Positions 1-11,059 of a stretch of DNA of 64,000 nt are shown here, piece by piece. The notes below the pieces were generated by a model. That model was not told the origin of the DNA, did no database searches, and was given only the letters and a program-made list of their open reading frames with translations. The translations under genes were made by a program, and so were the position numbers. Every line of letters starts with the position of its first letter. Positions within the stretch are counted from its first letter, which is position 1. The stretch is from Ailanthus altissimus (Eukaryota; Streptophyta; Magnoliopsida; Sapindales; Simaroubaceae): the NCBI GenBank assembly GCA_946807835.1, contig CAMPEX010000001.1:3549001-3613000 (forward strand). The letters are read 5' to 3'.

Positions 1-1170
1 TTTTAAAGACCTCATTGTTAAGTTAAAAACATAGTCTACAAATGTTGTGAATATGTCCCTCTTACGCTAGAAAAGGTATTCATGACCCATATCATTAAAC
101 CATTGGCTCTTGTAATAATTGAATATTATATTATTTGAATAAACATATGATGTTTATTATATTATTTTTTAAAACATGTGTTAGACACTTATCTTGAATA
201 AATATATGATGTTTATTATGTTATTGTTTTGTGACATGTGTTGGACACTTGTCTTAATGGATTAATTAAATAATTAGAGTTTGTCTTCTTGTCTTACATT
301 ATTAAGACAAAACATGTATTTTAATATATTATTGTAAATGGTGTACATGGCTATTTAGAGAATATTTGTCTTAGTTTGAATTGTTTATTTAAAAAATTTA
401 TATTGAAATGGTTTTAATCTTCATCAAAGTAGTCAAACTAGAAAATTGTCTCATTTTATTAATTTAGAGTAGATAAATTTGGCCAAGCATATTTATTTAA
501 TTAAATGAATTTTGTTTTGGCATTTATTAATTCATTTGCAAAACCAATGTCTAATTAAATGAAGGAAAGGCCTTTTGGTATAATTTTTTAATGGAAAAGA
601 AAGCAAAACTGACATGTTTGTTTTTCACTTAAGTAAAATTGCATAAGGGTTATGTAAAATAGATAAGAAAAATTCGACCACGTCATTCTTCCACTTTTAG
701 AAAGAAAATTAAAAAAAAAAGCAAAACTCTTCCACTTTTAGAAAGAAAATTAAAAACAAAGCAAAACACTTATCTTCCTTGATCTTTCAAGTGAGACTTG
801 GTAGCAAAAGCAAAAGAGAAATAGCTTTCATTTCAAGAGTGTAAACAAAGAGAGTTTATTTGCTTAAAGAGTTAATCACAAGAACATAAAAAAATTCTAT
901 AACATAATTAAAGCTATCATTCTAGCTAATCTAATCCTACCAAGTGTTGGAGACTAGAATTGTTCAAGGAATCACTTCAAGGTGAGCTTCGAAAAGTTGT
1001 AATCTTTATCGAATCATTGGCAGAGATATGTTTCGAATTATCATACTATTTAATTTGGTTTAATAATATGTTTATCATATTGAGAAATTTGATTTCTTAT
1101 TCCGCTGCCAAATTTGTATGTGTGACATGTTATTATACTATGATGAACACACATGTATTGACCTTAGAAT
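1..1170 (+). mobile_element. Copia-type LTR remnant, 3' half
   Basis: This stretch matches the 3' half of the copia-family LTRs found elsewhere in the window. Shared landmarks are the block near 940-990 (a tract ending in CTTCAAGGTGAGCTTC, compare 61690-61710) and TTCCGCTGCC near 1099 (compare GCTTCCGCTGCGC at 61889). No open frame is meaningful: the 70-codon frame at 960-1172 is an LTR accident. The right edge abuts an LTR fragment of opposite orientation. The left part (1-480) is AT-rich and I can only assign it to the LTR by continuity. Confidence 0.55.
136..254. repeat. 59-bp tandem duplication
   Basis: Two adjacent copies with a period of 59 bp, starting at 136 and 195. Both read TGAATAAA, then ATATGATGTTTATTAT, then a variable T-rich run, then ACATGTGTT and GACACTT. 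They differ at several positions, so the duplication is not recent. It lies in the AT-rich left part of the LTR remnant. Confidence 0.8.
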
Positions 1171-1810
1171 AATAGCACACTCAGCAAAAGGAACACGAAT
1201 ACTACTTAATTCGAGAAGACCTTCAATTGATGGCTTTATGGATTGTTTATTAGAGGTCCTCATAAGTCTATTTAGTATTAATCTTTTCTGAATATCCGTA
1301 TGCCTATACGAGCTTCGACTAAGCTCATAGTTTGCTAAGACTAACTATTTGAACCATTAAAATATAGACAAACAGTGATCTATATAAAAGGGTTTCATTG
1401 ATAGACTAGCATAGATAAAATAAATCAGAAACATAATATTTGAGAACATACTTGTACAATGACATTTCTTAGCACTAATTTGTAAATCCTTACAACTATA
1501 TCATTATTAATATATTCTCAGGTCTTTGTCCCATTTCAAACAAAGTCCTAACTACTTAGATTTCATTCATTCTTATAACCTGCTAACTCTTAGCACTTAT
1601 AATTCTTATCGTTGCTAACTCTTAGCATTGACCTAAACTCCTTTAGATCAGATCTAAACGCCATTAGATTATACAATATCTAAAACATTATAAACATCTT
1701 CCCATGTATTGTTTAATATTAACAATTTTATTCGAAATATTTATTGTATAAATATTAAACAATTAATATTTACATAATATTAGAATGGCATGTAGGCACC
1801 ATCTCCAATA
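1171..1810 (-). mobile_element. Copia-type LTR fragment, 5' half, minus strand
   Basis: Reading the minus strand from 1810, this starts like the copia LTRs (GGAGATGGTGCCTACATGCC, compare the LTR starts at 35807 and 59552) and continues through the short-dyad block (GTTAG/CTAAC words near 1580-1640) to the TATA-like area. It stops at about 1170, where it meets the opposed LTR fragment at 1-1170. The terminal CA seems mutated. I found no target-site duplication. Confidence 0.6.
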
Positions 1811-1945
1811 GAACTGGTTATACTTTAACCCAAGATTAAGGAGTTAGAGAGGATAAAGGAATTTTAGCATCAGGTCAGTTATCATATAGATAGGGTGAAT
1901 ATATGAGCGATTTATGAAACTGAAGGCCATTTTGTTGATCCTGAC
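1811..1945. other. Unassigned flank, possible coding remnant
   Basis: This flank continues at 4301 after the solo LTR. In one plus-strand frame 1846-1945 reads as a short charged peptide ending YETEGHFVDPD with two or three stops. I recognise no family. It could be a decayed retroelement gag piece or a host exon; neither is supported. Confidence 0.25.
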
Positions 1946-4295
1946 TGTTGGGTGTTGATTATTCTAGGGTGCTTGCTTGTGTGATGTGTTCATCATACAA
2001 AAAATATACATATCTCATACATATATGTGCACAGCAGAAGATTAATACAATGAACATATGTTATACATATTTATCAAATGAAAAACGAGATTGAGAAATT
2101 TAACCTATGAAGCCTTTGGATTAATTTGCTCGAGGTCCACCATGAAATGAAACTTTGATCAATCCTAGCAATCAACAAGGGTGGGTTTGATTGTCTAGAA
2201 TAGCAGTATGTTAATCCAGCATTTTGTTTAACTCTTAAATTTGATTCAAAGTTAAACTCTTTAACTTAGTTAAATTTGTTTTTCCTTTTATTCAACTCTT
2301 GAATAAAAATAAATTTAATTCATGTTTTAATGGCTAAATTAATTAAAGAAGATGATGAATAGAAATGATTTCAACTCTTGAAATATTTCAATTTTCGTTC
2401 TCAATTTCTCTCTTAATTTTCTAGCCAACAAAAAATAATTAACATTTGTTTAAATCAAATTAAATTAATTTGTTTTATCTTTTGTTCAACTCTTGAACAA
2501 TTAAAACAAATCTCTTTTAGTTATTACATTTAGTTACCATTTATCTATTTATTTTGTTGTTCTAACACTTAAAACACAAAACAAAGAATTTCAATTTCTT
2601 AAATTGAAAATGGCTACCAAAATTGCAAAATCTAAAAACCTAAAACTTATGAATTTTGAATTTTATTTCCCTTTATTTATTAATGCATAAATTTCAAACT
2701 AATTTAAATTTCATTTGCATTTAATTTAACTTAACCTAACCTTAGTTAACATTTAACTTTAGTTAGGTTAGTTTAACTTAACCCTTAAGTTAAATAAATA
2801 TTTAAATATTCTAACTATAGTTAACTAACTTAACTATAGTTAGGTTAACCTTTACTTAACCATTAAGTAAAGTTAACTTAACTTAACCATATGGTTAACC
2901 TTTAATCATAGTTAAGTTCAATCATTTATTTAAAAATTAAATAAATAAATATTTATTTTAATTATTTAACAATTAAATAATTATAAAGTGAAATTACATT
3001 TATATCCTTACTAGATTACCAAGTTAACCTAAAGTAGGTCCCACCATTTAACCATATACTTTAGTTAACTTAACCTTAGTAATTTGCTGAATTATACTGT
3101 ATTTAACCATTCAATACAGTAAACTGCCTAAGTGCTCAAAGAGTACATTTCATATTGGGACTCTCTAGGTCTACACCCGATTTGTCAAATGGAACTATTC
3201 TATGAATTCGTAATCGATGCCCCACGCACACGTTACGAATATTACAAATTAGCGTGTTAGACCATACAAGTTGAGGTCATAATGTATACATATAATTATT
3301 CCATCATTAATACCCTGGATGTGCGGAGATATAGATCAGCACTGTCAAATCCCCATTTGCTCATCCATAAACTTATCTCCAGATTTGTATCTCGATAAAC
3401 AATATATACAAACACTTTTACTATATTGTTTAACCCTATGGAAAACTCTTTTCCCGGGTTTATGTTTGTGGCCACAAGACTTTATGAAATACGATCTCAG
3501 AGCATCGGATATTCAACTTACCAACGTAAGCTGACAGATCTCGTATCTATGCACACTGGACTCCACGAGCATCGGACATACCCAGCGACACATAGCGGTC
3601 AGACTATGAAAGGTCTTTGATATATGTGGAACTAAAGCATGATGGATCACTCACAAGACCACCGTGGCGTTCAGGTCAAAGGACCATGAATACTACTCAA
3701 CTCGAGAGGACCTTCATTTAACGGCTTCACAAGATATCTATTGGGGTCCTCGTGAATCTGTTCAGTATCCAGTCTTGACTGGATACCCGCATACCTATAC
3801 AAGCTCTAAGCTCATGGTCAGCTAAGAACAACCATCTGAACCAGTCAGATATAGACATACACTAATTTATATAAAGTGAATTCACCGATAGACCTGCATT
3901 AGTGATCATAGATCAGGAACATTGTGTTTGAGACATACTTACATAATGACATTTCTTAGCACCTATTACAACTCTTTACAACTATGTCATTACAAGTATA
4001 CTCTCAGGTCTTTGTCCCATTATAGACAAGGTTCTAACTCTTTAGACCTCGCTGACTCTTATAACATGCTAACTCTTAGCATTTATAACTCTCAGCTTTG
4101 CGAACTATTAGTTATGGTTTAAACTCATTTAGACCAGTCTGAACTCTTTCAGATCAAACAATGTCTATAATGTTACAAGCATTATACCATATAAATATTA
4201 TATTAACAATTTTTTATTCGAAATATTTATTGTATAAATATTAACAATTAATATTCATACAATATTGGAATGGCACGTAAGCACCAGCTTCAACA
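1946..4295 (-). mobile_element. Solo copia LTR (subfamily C), minus strand, TSD CTGAC
   Basis: A complete LTR of 2350 bp, starting TGTTGG and ending CAACA, flanked by perfect 5-bp duplications CTGAC at 1941-1945 and 4296-4300. On the minus strand it begins at 4295 with GTGCTTACGTGCCATTCC, like the other copia LTRs. It has no internal region, so it is a product of LTR-LTR recombination. It belongs with the LTRs at 46401-48701 and 53323-55200, because all three share the TTAAC/CTAACC-rich fold-back segment, here at about 2690-3090. The short frames at 3319-3620 and 3922-4122 are not genes. Confidence 0.9.
2690..3090 (-). repeat. TTAAC/CTAACC-rich fold-back segment in LTR
   Basis: An AT-rich segment made of alternating GTTAAC, TTAGGTTA and TAACCTAA words, so that many parts can pair with each other. 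It is the inverted counterpart of 47840-48130 and 54640-55000. In this copy the pairing is broken up; the copy at 48006-48079 is a perfect palindrome. Confidence 0.7.
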
Positions 4296-4300
4296 CTGAC

Positions 4301-4439
4301 ATGTTTCCAAATGTTTGATTTTTGTTTTCTGACTATATGCTATATATAATGTGATATGCATTTTAGGGTTTCTCTTGTAAAGTTGTTATAAGGACTTAGA
4401 TCTCCTTGAATTTTCTTATAATTGGTTAGTTCTCTTGCA
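4301..4439. other. Unassigned flank right of solo LTR
   Basis: Continuation of the sequence at 1811-1945 after removal of the solo LTR. It holds a T-rich run ending TTCTCTTGCAG at about 4431-4441, which resembles an intron 3' end, but there is no convincing exon on either side. I see no repeat match in the window. Confidence 0.25.
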
Positions 4440-5707
4440 GGATGATGTATATTAAATAAATAAATCAAAACTAATTAACAATAACTAATGCAAAGATAAA
4501 CTAAAGATAACAATTATCAATTCACCAATGTCAAAAAGGCCTAGTATTACTTCAGTTGAATCTAATAGCACTCTCAATTTAATCTGTCAATAAAAATTGT
4601 TGACCAAAAATCTTAATATCTTCACAAGCCTCTTTCGAAGATCGAGTGAAAAAATCTTACCTAATCAATTTTTTTATATTCTTATGATAATTAAATTAGA
4701 GTAAGATTTACTAAGAATAAGTTCTCTAATATTTCATATATGCTATAGAAGTATATTTCTATCTTATATAAAACTCAAAGCTACAACACATTGACCGTAT
4801 ATCAATCTATTCAAGGCCAAACACAAAAACTCATTTTCCAAGTTCTTTAAGGTTCCCCTAATCAATCTAATTAGTGATCAAATAATTAGAATGCATTAAG
4901 CACATAATAGAATGAACAATTCTATATTTACTTTATAAAATTAGAGAAAATAAATGATTCAAGTTATATATTAAGTTTAAATTGCAATATCAGATATAGA
5001 AAATTAGCTCATGATGAAATAAAGACTTATAGAACACATTAAGTTCAACATTTAACAGATAATATAAAACTAAGAAAGATAAAGAGAAAAGAAGCAAAGC
5101 TATGATGCTCTAAATTCTTAAGCCTTGAATATCTTCTTATCTTGATTTTCTCTCTTTAATTCTGTAAATGTTTTCTCTAAACTCCCAAAAATTTGTGCTT
5201 TCTATTTGCTCTCACTATTATCTTGAAATAGGTTTTTCATCTTCTATTTATAGGTTTAATTCTTTAAATTCGGGCAACACTTCGTGTCCAAGTTAGAATA
5301 AGGTCTCCCTTTTCAGTGTCCAGTGCTTTTGCCTTAGATTTCTAACTATGCAATGCTGGCCTGATGTATCTCTATTGTTGCGACATTAGGATAGGGTGCC
5401 ATGTTTACTTTTTACCATATCTGGTACTACAGTGCTAATTTCCAGTGCTATGATGCTAACTTTTTTTCAACACTATTCTAGCATTACTCTAGTGCTGTAT
5501 CTTTAATTGCAAAGCTGGGACATTATGGTTTTGGTCTTAATTTGACAATTTTGCTTATTTTCCTTGGATTTTTATCCTTATTAGCTTTCTTAATTTCAAA
5601 CCTACAAAATGACAATTAAATGCATAAAACCTAAAATTCACACTTAAAATGAACAATTGCTAAGTTTATGGAAGCCTAAATAATAATTATAAAATATGCC
5701 CATTATA
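4440..5707 (-). mobile_element. Degraded Athila-like LTR, minus strand
   Basis: Homologous to the solo LTR at 17674-19046 in the same orientation: CTCACAAGCCTCTTT-type words occur at 4623 and 18017, and the TTCAAGTTGAATC-type area matches 17950. The promoter side also fits: a minus-strand TATAAATAG lies at 5252-5244, with the diverged word array of alternating CAGTGCTA and GATGCTAA motifs upstream on that strand (about 5530-5330). The outer end reads GCCCATTATA at 5698-5707, matching the GCCTTATCA end of the relative. The left end is truncated and I see no target-site duplication. Confidence 0.6.
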
Positions 5708-5766
5708 TTTTCCATGAGGCATCCAGGTCATCGCAAGCTTCCATAAAATTATTTCAAGACATGAAC

Positions 5767-5898
5767 ATCCTATGTGAGAGTTATTCCACATAGGATATTT
5801 GAGACATTGCGAGTATTTGATACAACTTGAATTTTTTTAGTGCAACATGGACTTCCATCATGTGTGTGGGTTGCTTATATGGGACATTTACCATATAA
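5767..5898. repeat. Two short perfect inverted repeats
   Basis: ATCCTATGTG at 5767-5776 pairs with CACATAGGAT at 5787-5796 around a 10-nt loop. TTATATGG at 5875-5882 pairs with CCATATAA at 5891-5898 around an 8-nt loop. Neither is followed by a T-run typical of a terminator. Confidence 0.7.
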
Positions 5899-6300
5899 AA
5901 ACTTTAATATAACACCGAACTTCCATGTTGTAATGGCAGGGGGTGTTTTAGGAATTGCTCCCCTACAAGTCTTTTAGTTTTAATGCTAACTTATACAATT
6001 GACTTGGTATGAGGATTTTTGTGTGAATTACATCAAGGAAAATGTAGATTCATGTAACTCAGTATGACATCTCTCTTGTGGATAACTCTAAGTGAGGGGT
6101 ATGCCTTAATGTTAGTCTTTCACTTTAGTGCAAGAGTGAATCATCTTGCCTTGGGTACCATGACAAGGGAGGTTTGAACTCTAATGTCAATCTTTCATAT
6201 TTTATTTTGGACATGGGCATTCAAGTGTATGTTATGTATTGACTTGGGTATTATGCAAGTGGGGTATAGGCTCACTTTTTTCTAGTGGCACTTTTGCTTA

Positions 6301-6540
6301 GATGTAACACTAAGGCTTAGCCACCCACTTTGTGAGTAGGCTTATCACATGGGTATATTGCTAAGGTGAGGAATTTACCCATCCACTATATGAATGTGCA
6401 TCTTGCTTCGGTATGACACTAATGCATAAAAATTTAACAATCCAATATGTAAGTGGGCACCGTTCTTGGGAATGATGCCAAGGTAAGGGATTTTAGCCAT
6501 CCATTATATGAGTAGGCATCATATGTGAATAGGCTATATA
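6301..6540. repeat. Degenerate ~60-bp tandem repeat, four units
   Basis: Units of 59-60 bp can be anchored on the word CCA(C/T)CCA(C/T/A)T followed by TATATGA or TGTGAGT and then TAGGC or TGGGC: positions about 6321, 6381, 6440 and 6499. Each unit also has TAAGG(T/C) about 20 bp upstream. Units are roughly 70% alike, so the array is old. It sits in the presumed 3' untranslated region of the Tat-like element. Confidence 0.75.
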
Positions 6541-6669
6541 AGGGGGGTGGGGTATGAAGTGTTTAGCTACCACTTAAAAAGTAGTTTTATCTTTTATTTC
6601 TATCTATAGATAAAAGGCTTACATTTAGGTTCTAATTAGCTTATGTGTACATGTTACACTTATTTGAAT

Positions 6670-7354
6670 TGATGCAAATCAGGTTGCCAAAGCTTCATAA
6701 GATCCTATATCAAGGTACTAATTTGGTAGAATTGAGTGTTCAAGATGATCAATGCCTTGTAAATGTTATTTAATTTTCTTTAAGTGATTTGGAGTAATTT
6801 ACATGAAGAACAATAAAAGATGCAAATCAATTTAGAAAGGAAGATCTGGCGTCACTATTCAATTATCACTATTAATGCATCATTATTCACACATTATTGT
6901 TCATGCAACCTTATTAGATCCTTATATTCTTTGTTTCCTTTTTTATTCTTAGGTTAAGTTTAGAAATAAAGATATAAGAATATTTGTTTCCTTAATATGC
7001 TTGTTATTTATTTCATATTTTTGTAATCAATTCTAATAGTAACTTAGGATTTGATTTATTTTTTCCTTTTATGCTCTTGGTAAAATGGGCTATATGCCCT
7101 GTAACCCTAAAGGGAATTTAGAGTTTTAACATTAATAATAGTAAGAGTTTTCTTTTAGTTCTTCAAAAAAAATTTTAGAACTTGTCAAAATTACATCTTT
7201 TGGTGTCCATACTTAACTTATCACTCACAAACTTTTTTGAGTGAGGCATTTACCCTAATTTCTTATACATTTGGTTTTTATCCCTTTATAGATAATAGGT
7301 CAAAGTCCTTGTTTTTGTTTATTTTGTAAATTTAAATTAGAATAATCCTTGGCA
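6670..7354 (+). repeat. L1 5' LTR
   Basis: Matches 26216-26972 over its whole length (for example GGATATA/AGAATATTTGTTTCCTTAAT and the stretch before TGATTTATTTTTTCC), at roughly 85% by eye. The 3' edge is set at GGCA (7354) by comparison with ATCA before the TGAAT duplication at the other end. If the PBS must be adjacent, the edge would instead be near 7406. TATA-like TTGGCTATATAAGG occurs in the 3' copy near 26700. Confidence 0.7.
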
Positions 7355-7871
7355 AAGGAACTTTGTTGAGCGTTAGATATCACTTTTCTTTGTGAGGTTC
7401 ACATTAATTGGTGTTAGAACTAATGCACTAAATCAAGTTTAATCTATCCTTTATTTTCATTGTTTGTTCTTCTTTTAAATTTAGAACCCTTTCTTCTATT
7501 CCTTTGAATCTATAAACTATCATCTTTATTTCTTCTTGACCATAACTTAACCTTTTTTCACCCTAATTCATTCACGTTCTCTTACTTATCATTACATATA
7601 AGTTTAAAAAAATAAAAATAAAAATTTAGAATCAATTGATTTCAAGTTGCCATTTTAAATTGAGATTTGTTTTTAAAAAAAAGAGTATAAAAATTTGAAT
7701 TAGTTGAAGTGTTGTTCCTATTCAAGTTTTGTTTGTGTATAGTGTGTATTCTGCCTATTTTGTGCATTTTGGCCTTAAATAAAACAACAACCCTAAATTG
7801 CATCAAAATTCGTATTTCTTTTTGTTGTTTTCTTTCCTTCTTAAATTTTACCTATTATTTATCCTTTACGT
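7355..7871 (+). other. L1 leader, first part
   Basis: Non-coding, A/T-rich leader between LTR and gag. It contains a tRNA-Met-like primer-binding site at 7409-7420. It continues at 23146 after L2. No other feature is seen in it. Confidence 0.6.
7409..7420 (+). other. L1 primer-binding site candidate (tRNA-Met)
   Basis: TGGTGTTAGAAC resembles TGGTATCAGAGC, the usual complement of the initiator tRNA-Met 3' end, with changes at four positions. It lies about 54 nt downstream of the LTR edge inferred from the target-site duplication, which is unusually far. Confidence 0.45.
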
Positions 7872-7876
7872 TTAAC

Positions 7877-9218
7877 TGATGAGCGTATTTTACATCTATC
7901 ATTTTAATCTCCCAAACTTGATGATTGCTCAAATTAAATAAGAATTTTATTAGTATATGTTAATGTCATTTTGTAGGTTCCAAGCCACCAGGGCTATTCG
8001 GGGCAAAAAGCTAAAGAGAATGCACAAAAATGTTAAAAATGCTACAATGGATACTATAGTAGACATGAACAATATTTTGCTACAGTGCTATGCTGCGGCA
8101 CTAAAACCCCACGTTGTGGTGCTGTGATGCTAAAAATCAATGTTGTGGTGCATGAACAGTACCCCGTACCAAACTCTGCCACTGTAGTGCCAAACAATCA
8201 ATGCTATTGTGCCAATCAAGGCAGAAATTTTTGAATTTGCCCATTGTTGGCCTAATTGTGAACCTATAAAAGAAGAGGTAAAGGTTTATATAAAGTAAAG
8301 GGAGAGAACAAAAATTAGAGAGAAAAAAAGGGTTTTAGTGAGATACAGATTAGGGCTTGGATTTTAGAAAGACCATTGAAGATTGAAGGCTTCCAAATAC
8401 TTCTCCAACTAGTTTCCTCTTTCTCTTTACTTCATTAACATTTGTTTCAAGTTGTATTTGTAATTTGTGTTGTTTGAACATGATTACTATTTTGAACATT
8501 TGGATTAATATAATTGAGTATTTCACCATGGGTAGCTAGATTACATGTTTTAGGGCTTGATGGAACTCTATTGAATACTATGTTTTTATGTTGTTATATG
8601 ATTAATGACTATTTTTTGTTTATTCATTTATGCTTTTTATGTGCTTAATGCTTCTAATTTAATTAGAAAATATATTATATGTTTTAAACACTTGAGTTGT
8701 GTACTTGGGAGAGTTTAATCTATGTGTTGGTTTTAAAAAGCATAACTTTGAGTTTATTGAGTTGGAAGACTAATAGACTTAGAGTAATTATTTAAGGGTA
8801 GCTTAATGCATGTATGTATAACGAGTTAGATAAGGATATCAACTTAGTTGTATATTTATAGGGTCTCATTCGATACTTGGGAGAGGTAATAAGATTAGCC
8901 TTAAACCCTTGATTTATGAATACATAAGATTAGTTGTTAATTACTAATAATAAAGAACATAGGAATTGTAGAGTGAAATCAAGTCCCTAGAACTCATTAC
9001 CAAAGAACTCTCACATATTTAATTTACTAAATTGTTTATTTTAAGCATTATTAATTCCATAATTTAACTTAGAGTTAATGTTAGCTTGTCAATACCATAG
9101 TACTTAGTATTAATTTAGGATACCAATCCTTATGGGATGATACTTAGTCATTATTTTATTACTTAATCATAATTTGTGCACTTGTGGTTATAATCGTGTA
9201 TGTATAATTTCGTAAACA
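7877..9218 (+). repeat. L2 5' LTR
   Basis: 1342 bp, TG...CA. It carries, in order, GCTACAGTG (8079-8087), a decayed array of CTGCGGCAC/GTTGTGGTGC words (about 8088-8215) and a TATA box TATAAAAG at 8265-8272. The segment after the TATA box is rich in TTAATGC and AAGCATAACTTTGAG words shared with the L3 LTR and the element at 62062. Confidence 0.9.
8079..8272 (+). promoter_or_regulatory. L2 LTR promoter: GCTACAGTG, GC-rich words, TATA box
   Basis: GCTACAGTG at 8079-8087 is followed by word-like repeats ATGCTGCGGCACT, ACGTTGTGGTGCT, ATGTTGTGGTGC and TGCCACTGTAGTGCC, spaced about 25-35 bp, and then TATAAAAG at 8265-8272. The same order occurs in seven other Ty3 LTRs here. The words look like deaminated forms of GCCGCGGCGCT. 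Confidence 0.65.
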
Positions 9219-9224
9219 GGTTTT

Positions 9225-9242
9225 TGGCACTATTGCCGGGAT
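9225..9242 (+). other. L2 primer-binding site (tRNA-Asp type)
   Basis: TGGCACTATTGCCGGGAT, six bases after the LTR end, is a mutated version of TGGCGCCGTTGCCGGGGA (intact but for one base at 63292). That sequence is the complement of a plant tRNA-Asp 3' end and is the usual primer site of Athila-like elements. Confidence 0.85.
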
Positions 9243-9357
9243 TGTGAATTTTGAATTAGTACTATTATTATGAATATACAACTTGATTTTAATTTAGGAA
9301 TATTATTTTTCTTTTGTTATTTTTGAGTTGTGGTTTTATTGTAGTTGTTAAAGGTTT

Positions 9358-10680
9358 ATGAGAAGAGCTCGTAGCTCAGGACTTTTGCCCTTTGATCTGG
9401 AAGTTAAGAGCGCTTTGGGAGGCTTAGGAGAGAAAGGGGTGATCAATCTCAAACTATGGCCGACGATTGTAACAACAACCAAAAACCACGGACATTGCAG
9501 GACTATTTTAGGCCCGTGGTTAATGAGAACTATTCAAGGGTTTAAAGTTAAATGGTTCAATCCAAAAACTTTGAATTAAAGCCAGCCTTTATCAATGTGG
9601 TGCAACAAAAATAATATGAGGGATTACCAAGTGAATACCCGAATGTTCATCTGGTAATGTTCTTGGAGGTTGTGATACTATTAAGATGAATAGAGTCATA
9701 GAGGTTGCTATTCGCCTACGCTTGTTTCCTTTCTCTCTTAGGGATAAAGTAAGGGGTTGGCTTCAATCTTCTCAATCGAAAAGTACTACAATATAGGAAA
9801 AGCTTTCTAAAAGATTCCTTACCAAGCGTTTTCCACCATCTAAGACTTCACAACTTCATGGGGAGATAGCACAATTTAGGAATTTAGATTTTGAGCCTTT
9901 CTATGAAGTTTAGGAGCTATTCAAGGACCTTAAATATAGGTTCCCCCAACATGGATACCAAGATTGGGTCCAAATACAAATCTTTAATAATTGACTAAAT
10001 GGTCAAACAAGAACCCTTGTAGATGAGGTGGCAGGTGGTACGTTATTGTTAGAAACTATGAAAGAAGCCCAAGTTTTGTTAGAAGAAATGGCGTGCAACA
10101 ATTACCAATGGCCTAATGAGAGGTCCATTGTGAGAAGGGTTGTGGGAGTGCATGAAAGTGATCCCATTGTTGCTATTTCAGCTCAAGTTTATGCTTTGGA
10201 AAATCAAATTTATGCACTAAATACTAAAGAAGCTTCAACAAGCAAAGGCTCAATGATGGTAGCAAATGTATCTTACACCAGTCAAGGGAGTGATTAGGAA
10301 CAAATCCGATATGTTAACAACCAAAACTTTAACTGCCAGAGTAACAACTTAGCTACAAATTATCATCCAGGCCTCCGAATCTTAGAAACTTCTCTTATAG
10401 TAATACAAGAAATATTTTACAACCTCTACACAGGTTTAACCAATAACCGTTGAGAAAAAGCCTTCTTTAGAGGACCTTTTGGGTACTTTCATTGTTGAGA
10501 CAAGAGATCGGTTCAACAAGGATAAGGCAAGTCTTAAAAATACTGAAACACATTGCACCCACACGAATGCTATATTAAAGTCACTAGAGGTGCAAGTTAG
10601 CCAACTTGTCCATGCAATCAAAGATCAATCTTCTGGCAAGTTCTCAAGTGACAAGAAGGCTAACCAATGAGAGAATTGCA
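9358..10680 (+). pseudogene. L2 gag remnant (Athila-like)
   Basis: Starts with MRRARS at 9358, the usual N-terminus of this gag group (compare 63442). A retrotransposon-gag core follows at about 9715-9870 with PFSLRDK and a GWLQS motif, then FPPSKTSQL, and the downstream helical part (ETMKEAQVLLEEMA, 10057-10098). The C-terminal part has a HPGLRN motif near 10367. Frameshifts and stops occur near 9440, 9790, 9910, 9990 and 10295, so no product can be made. Gag would have formed the virus-like particle. The 89-codon frame at 10028-10297 is the longest open piece. Confidence 0.85.
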
Positions 10681-11059
10681 ATGCCATTACCTTTAAGAGT
10701 AGTATGGAAGTAGAAAATTCAGAGAAAAATATGGTTGACGGTGAAGAGAAAGAAGTTGTTGCGGGACCATCTAAAGTGAATCATAAACCCAACTCCATTT
10801 CTTTCCTGGAAAATTTTCATATCATTATCCCACCATTTCCATACCCTTAACACTTTGACAAAAAGAAGTTAGATGCTCAATTCTCTAATGTCCTTGAGAA
10901 CTTGAAAATGATTCACACCAGTATTCCCTTTATGGATGCCGTAAAGAAAATGCAAAACTATATGAAGCTCATGAAGGAAGCAATGTTGAAGAAGAAACAT
11001 TGGAGGACTATAAGATATTAAGGCTAATGGAGGAATGTAGTGCAATCATTCAAAAGACG

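Larger units (their letters stand above)
5708..6664 (-). other. Probable 3' untranslated region of the Tat-like element
   Basis: Removing the L1 insertion (6670-26972, TSD TGAAT) joins this segment to the integrase end of the minus-strand Tat/Ogre-like element at 26978. On the minus strand it would then lie between integrase and the 3' LTR. It is non-coding and holds two perfect inverted repeats (5767-5898) and a tandem repeat (6301-6540). The assignment rests on position, not on homology. The 3' LTR itself is not visible. Confidence 0.45.
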
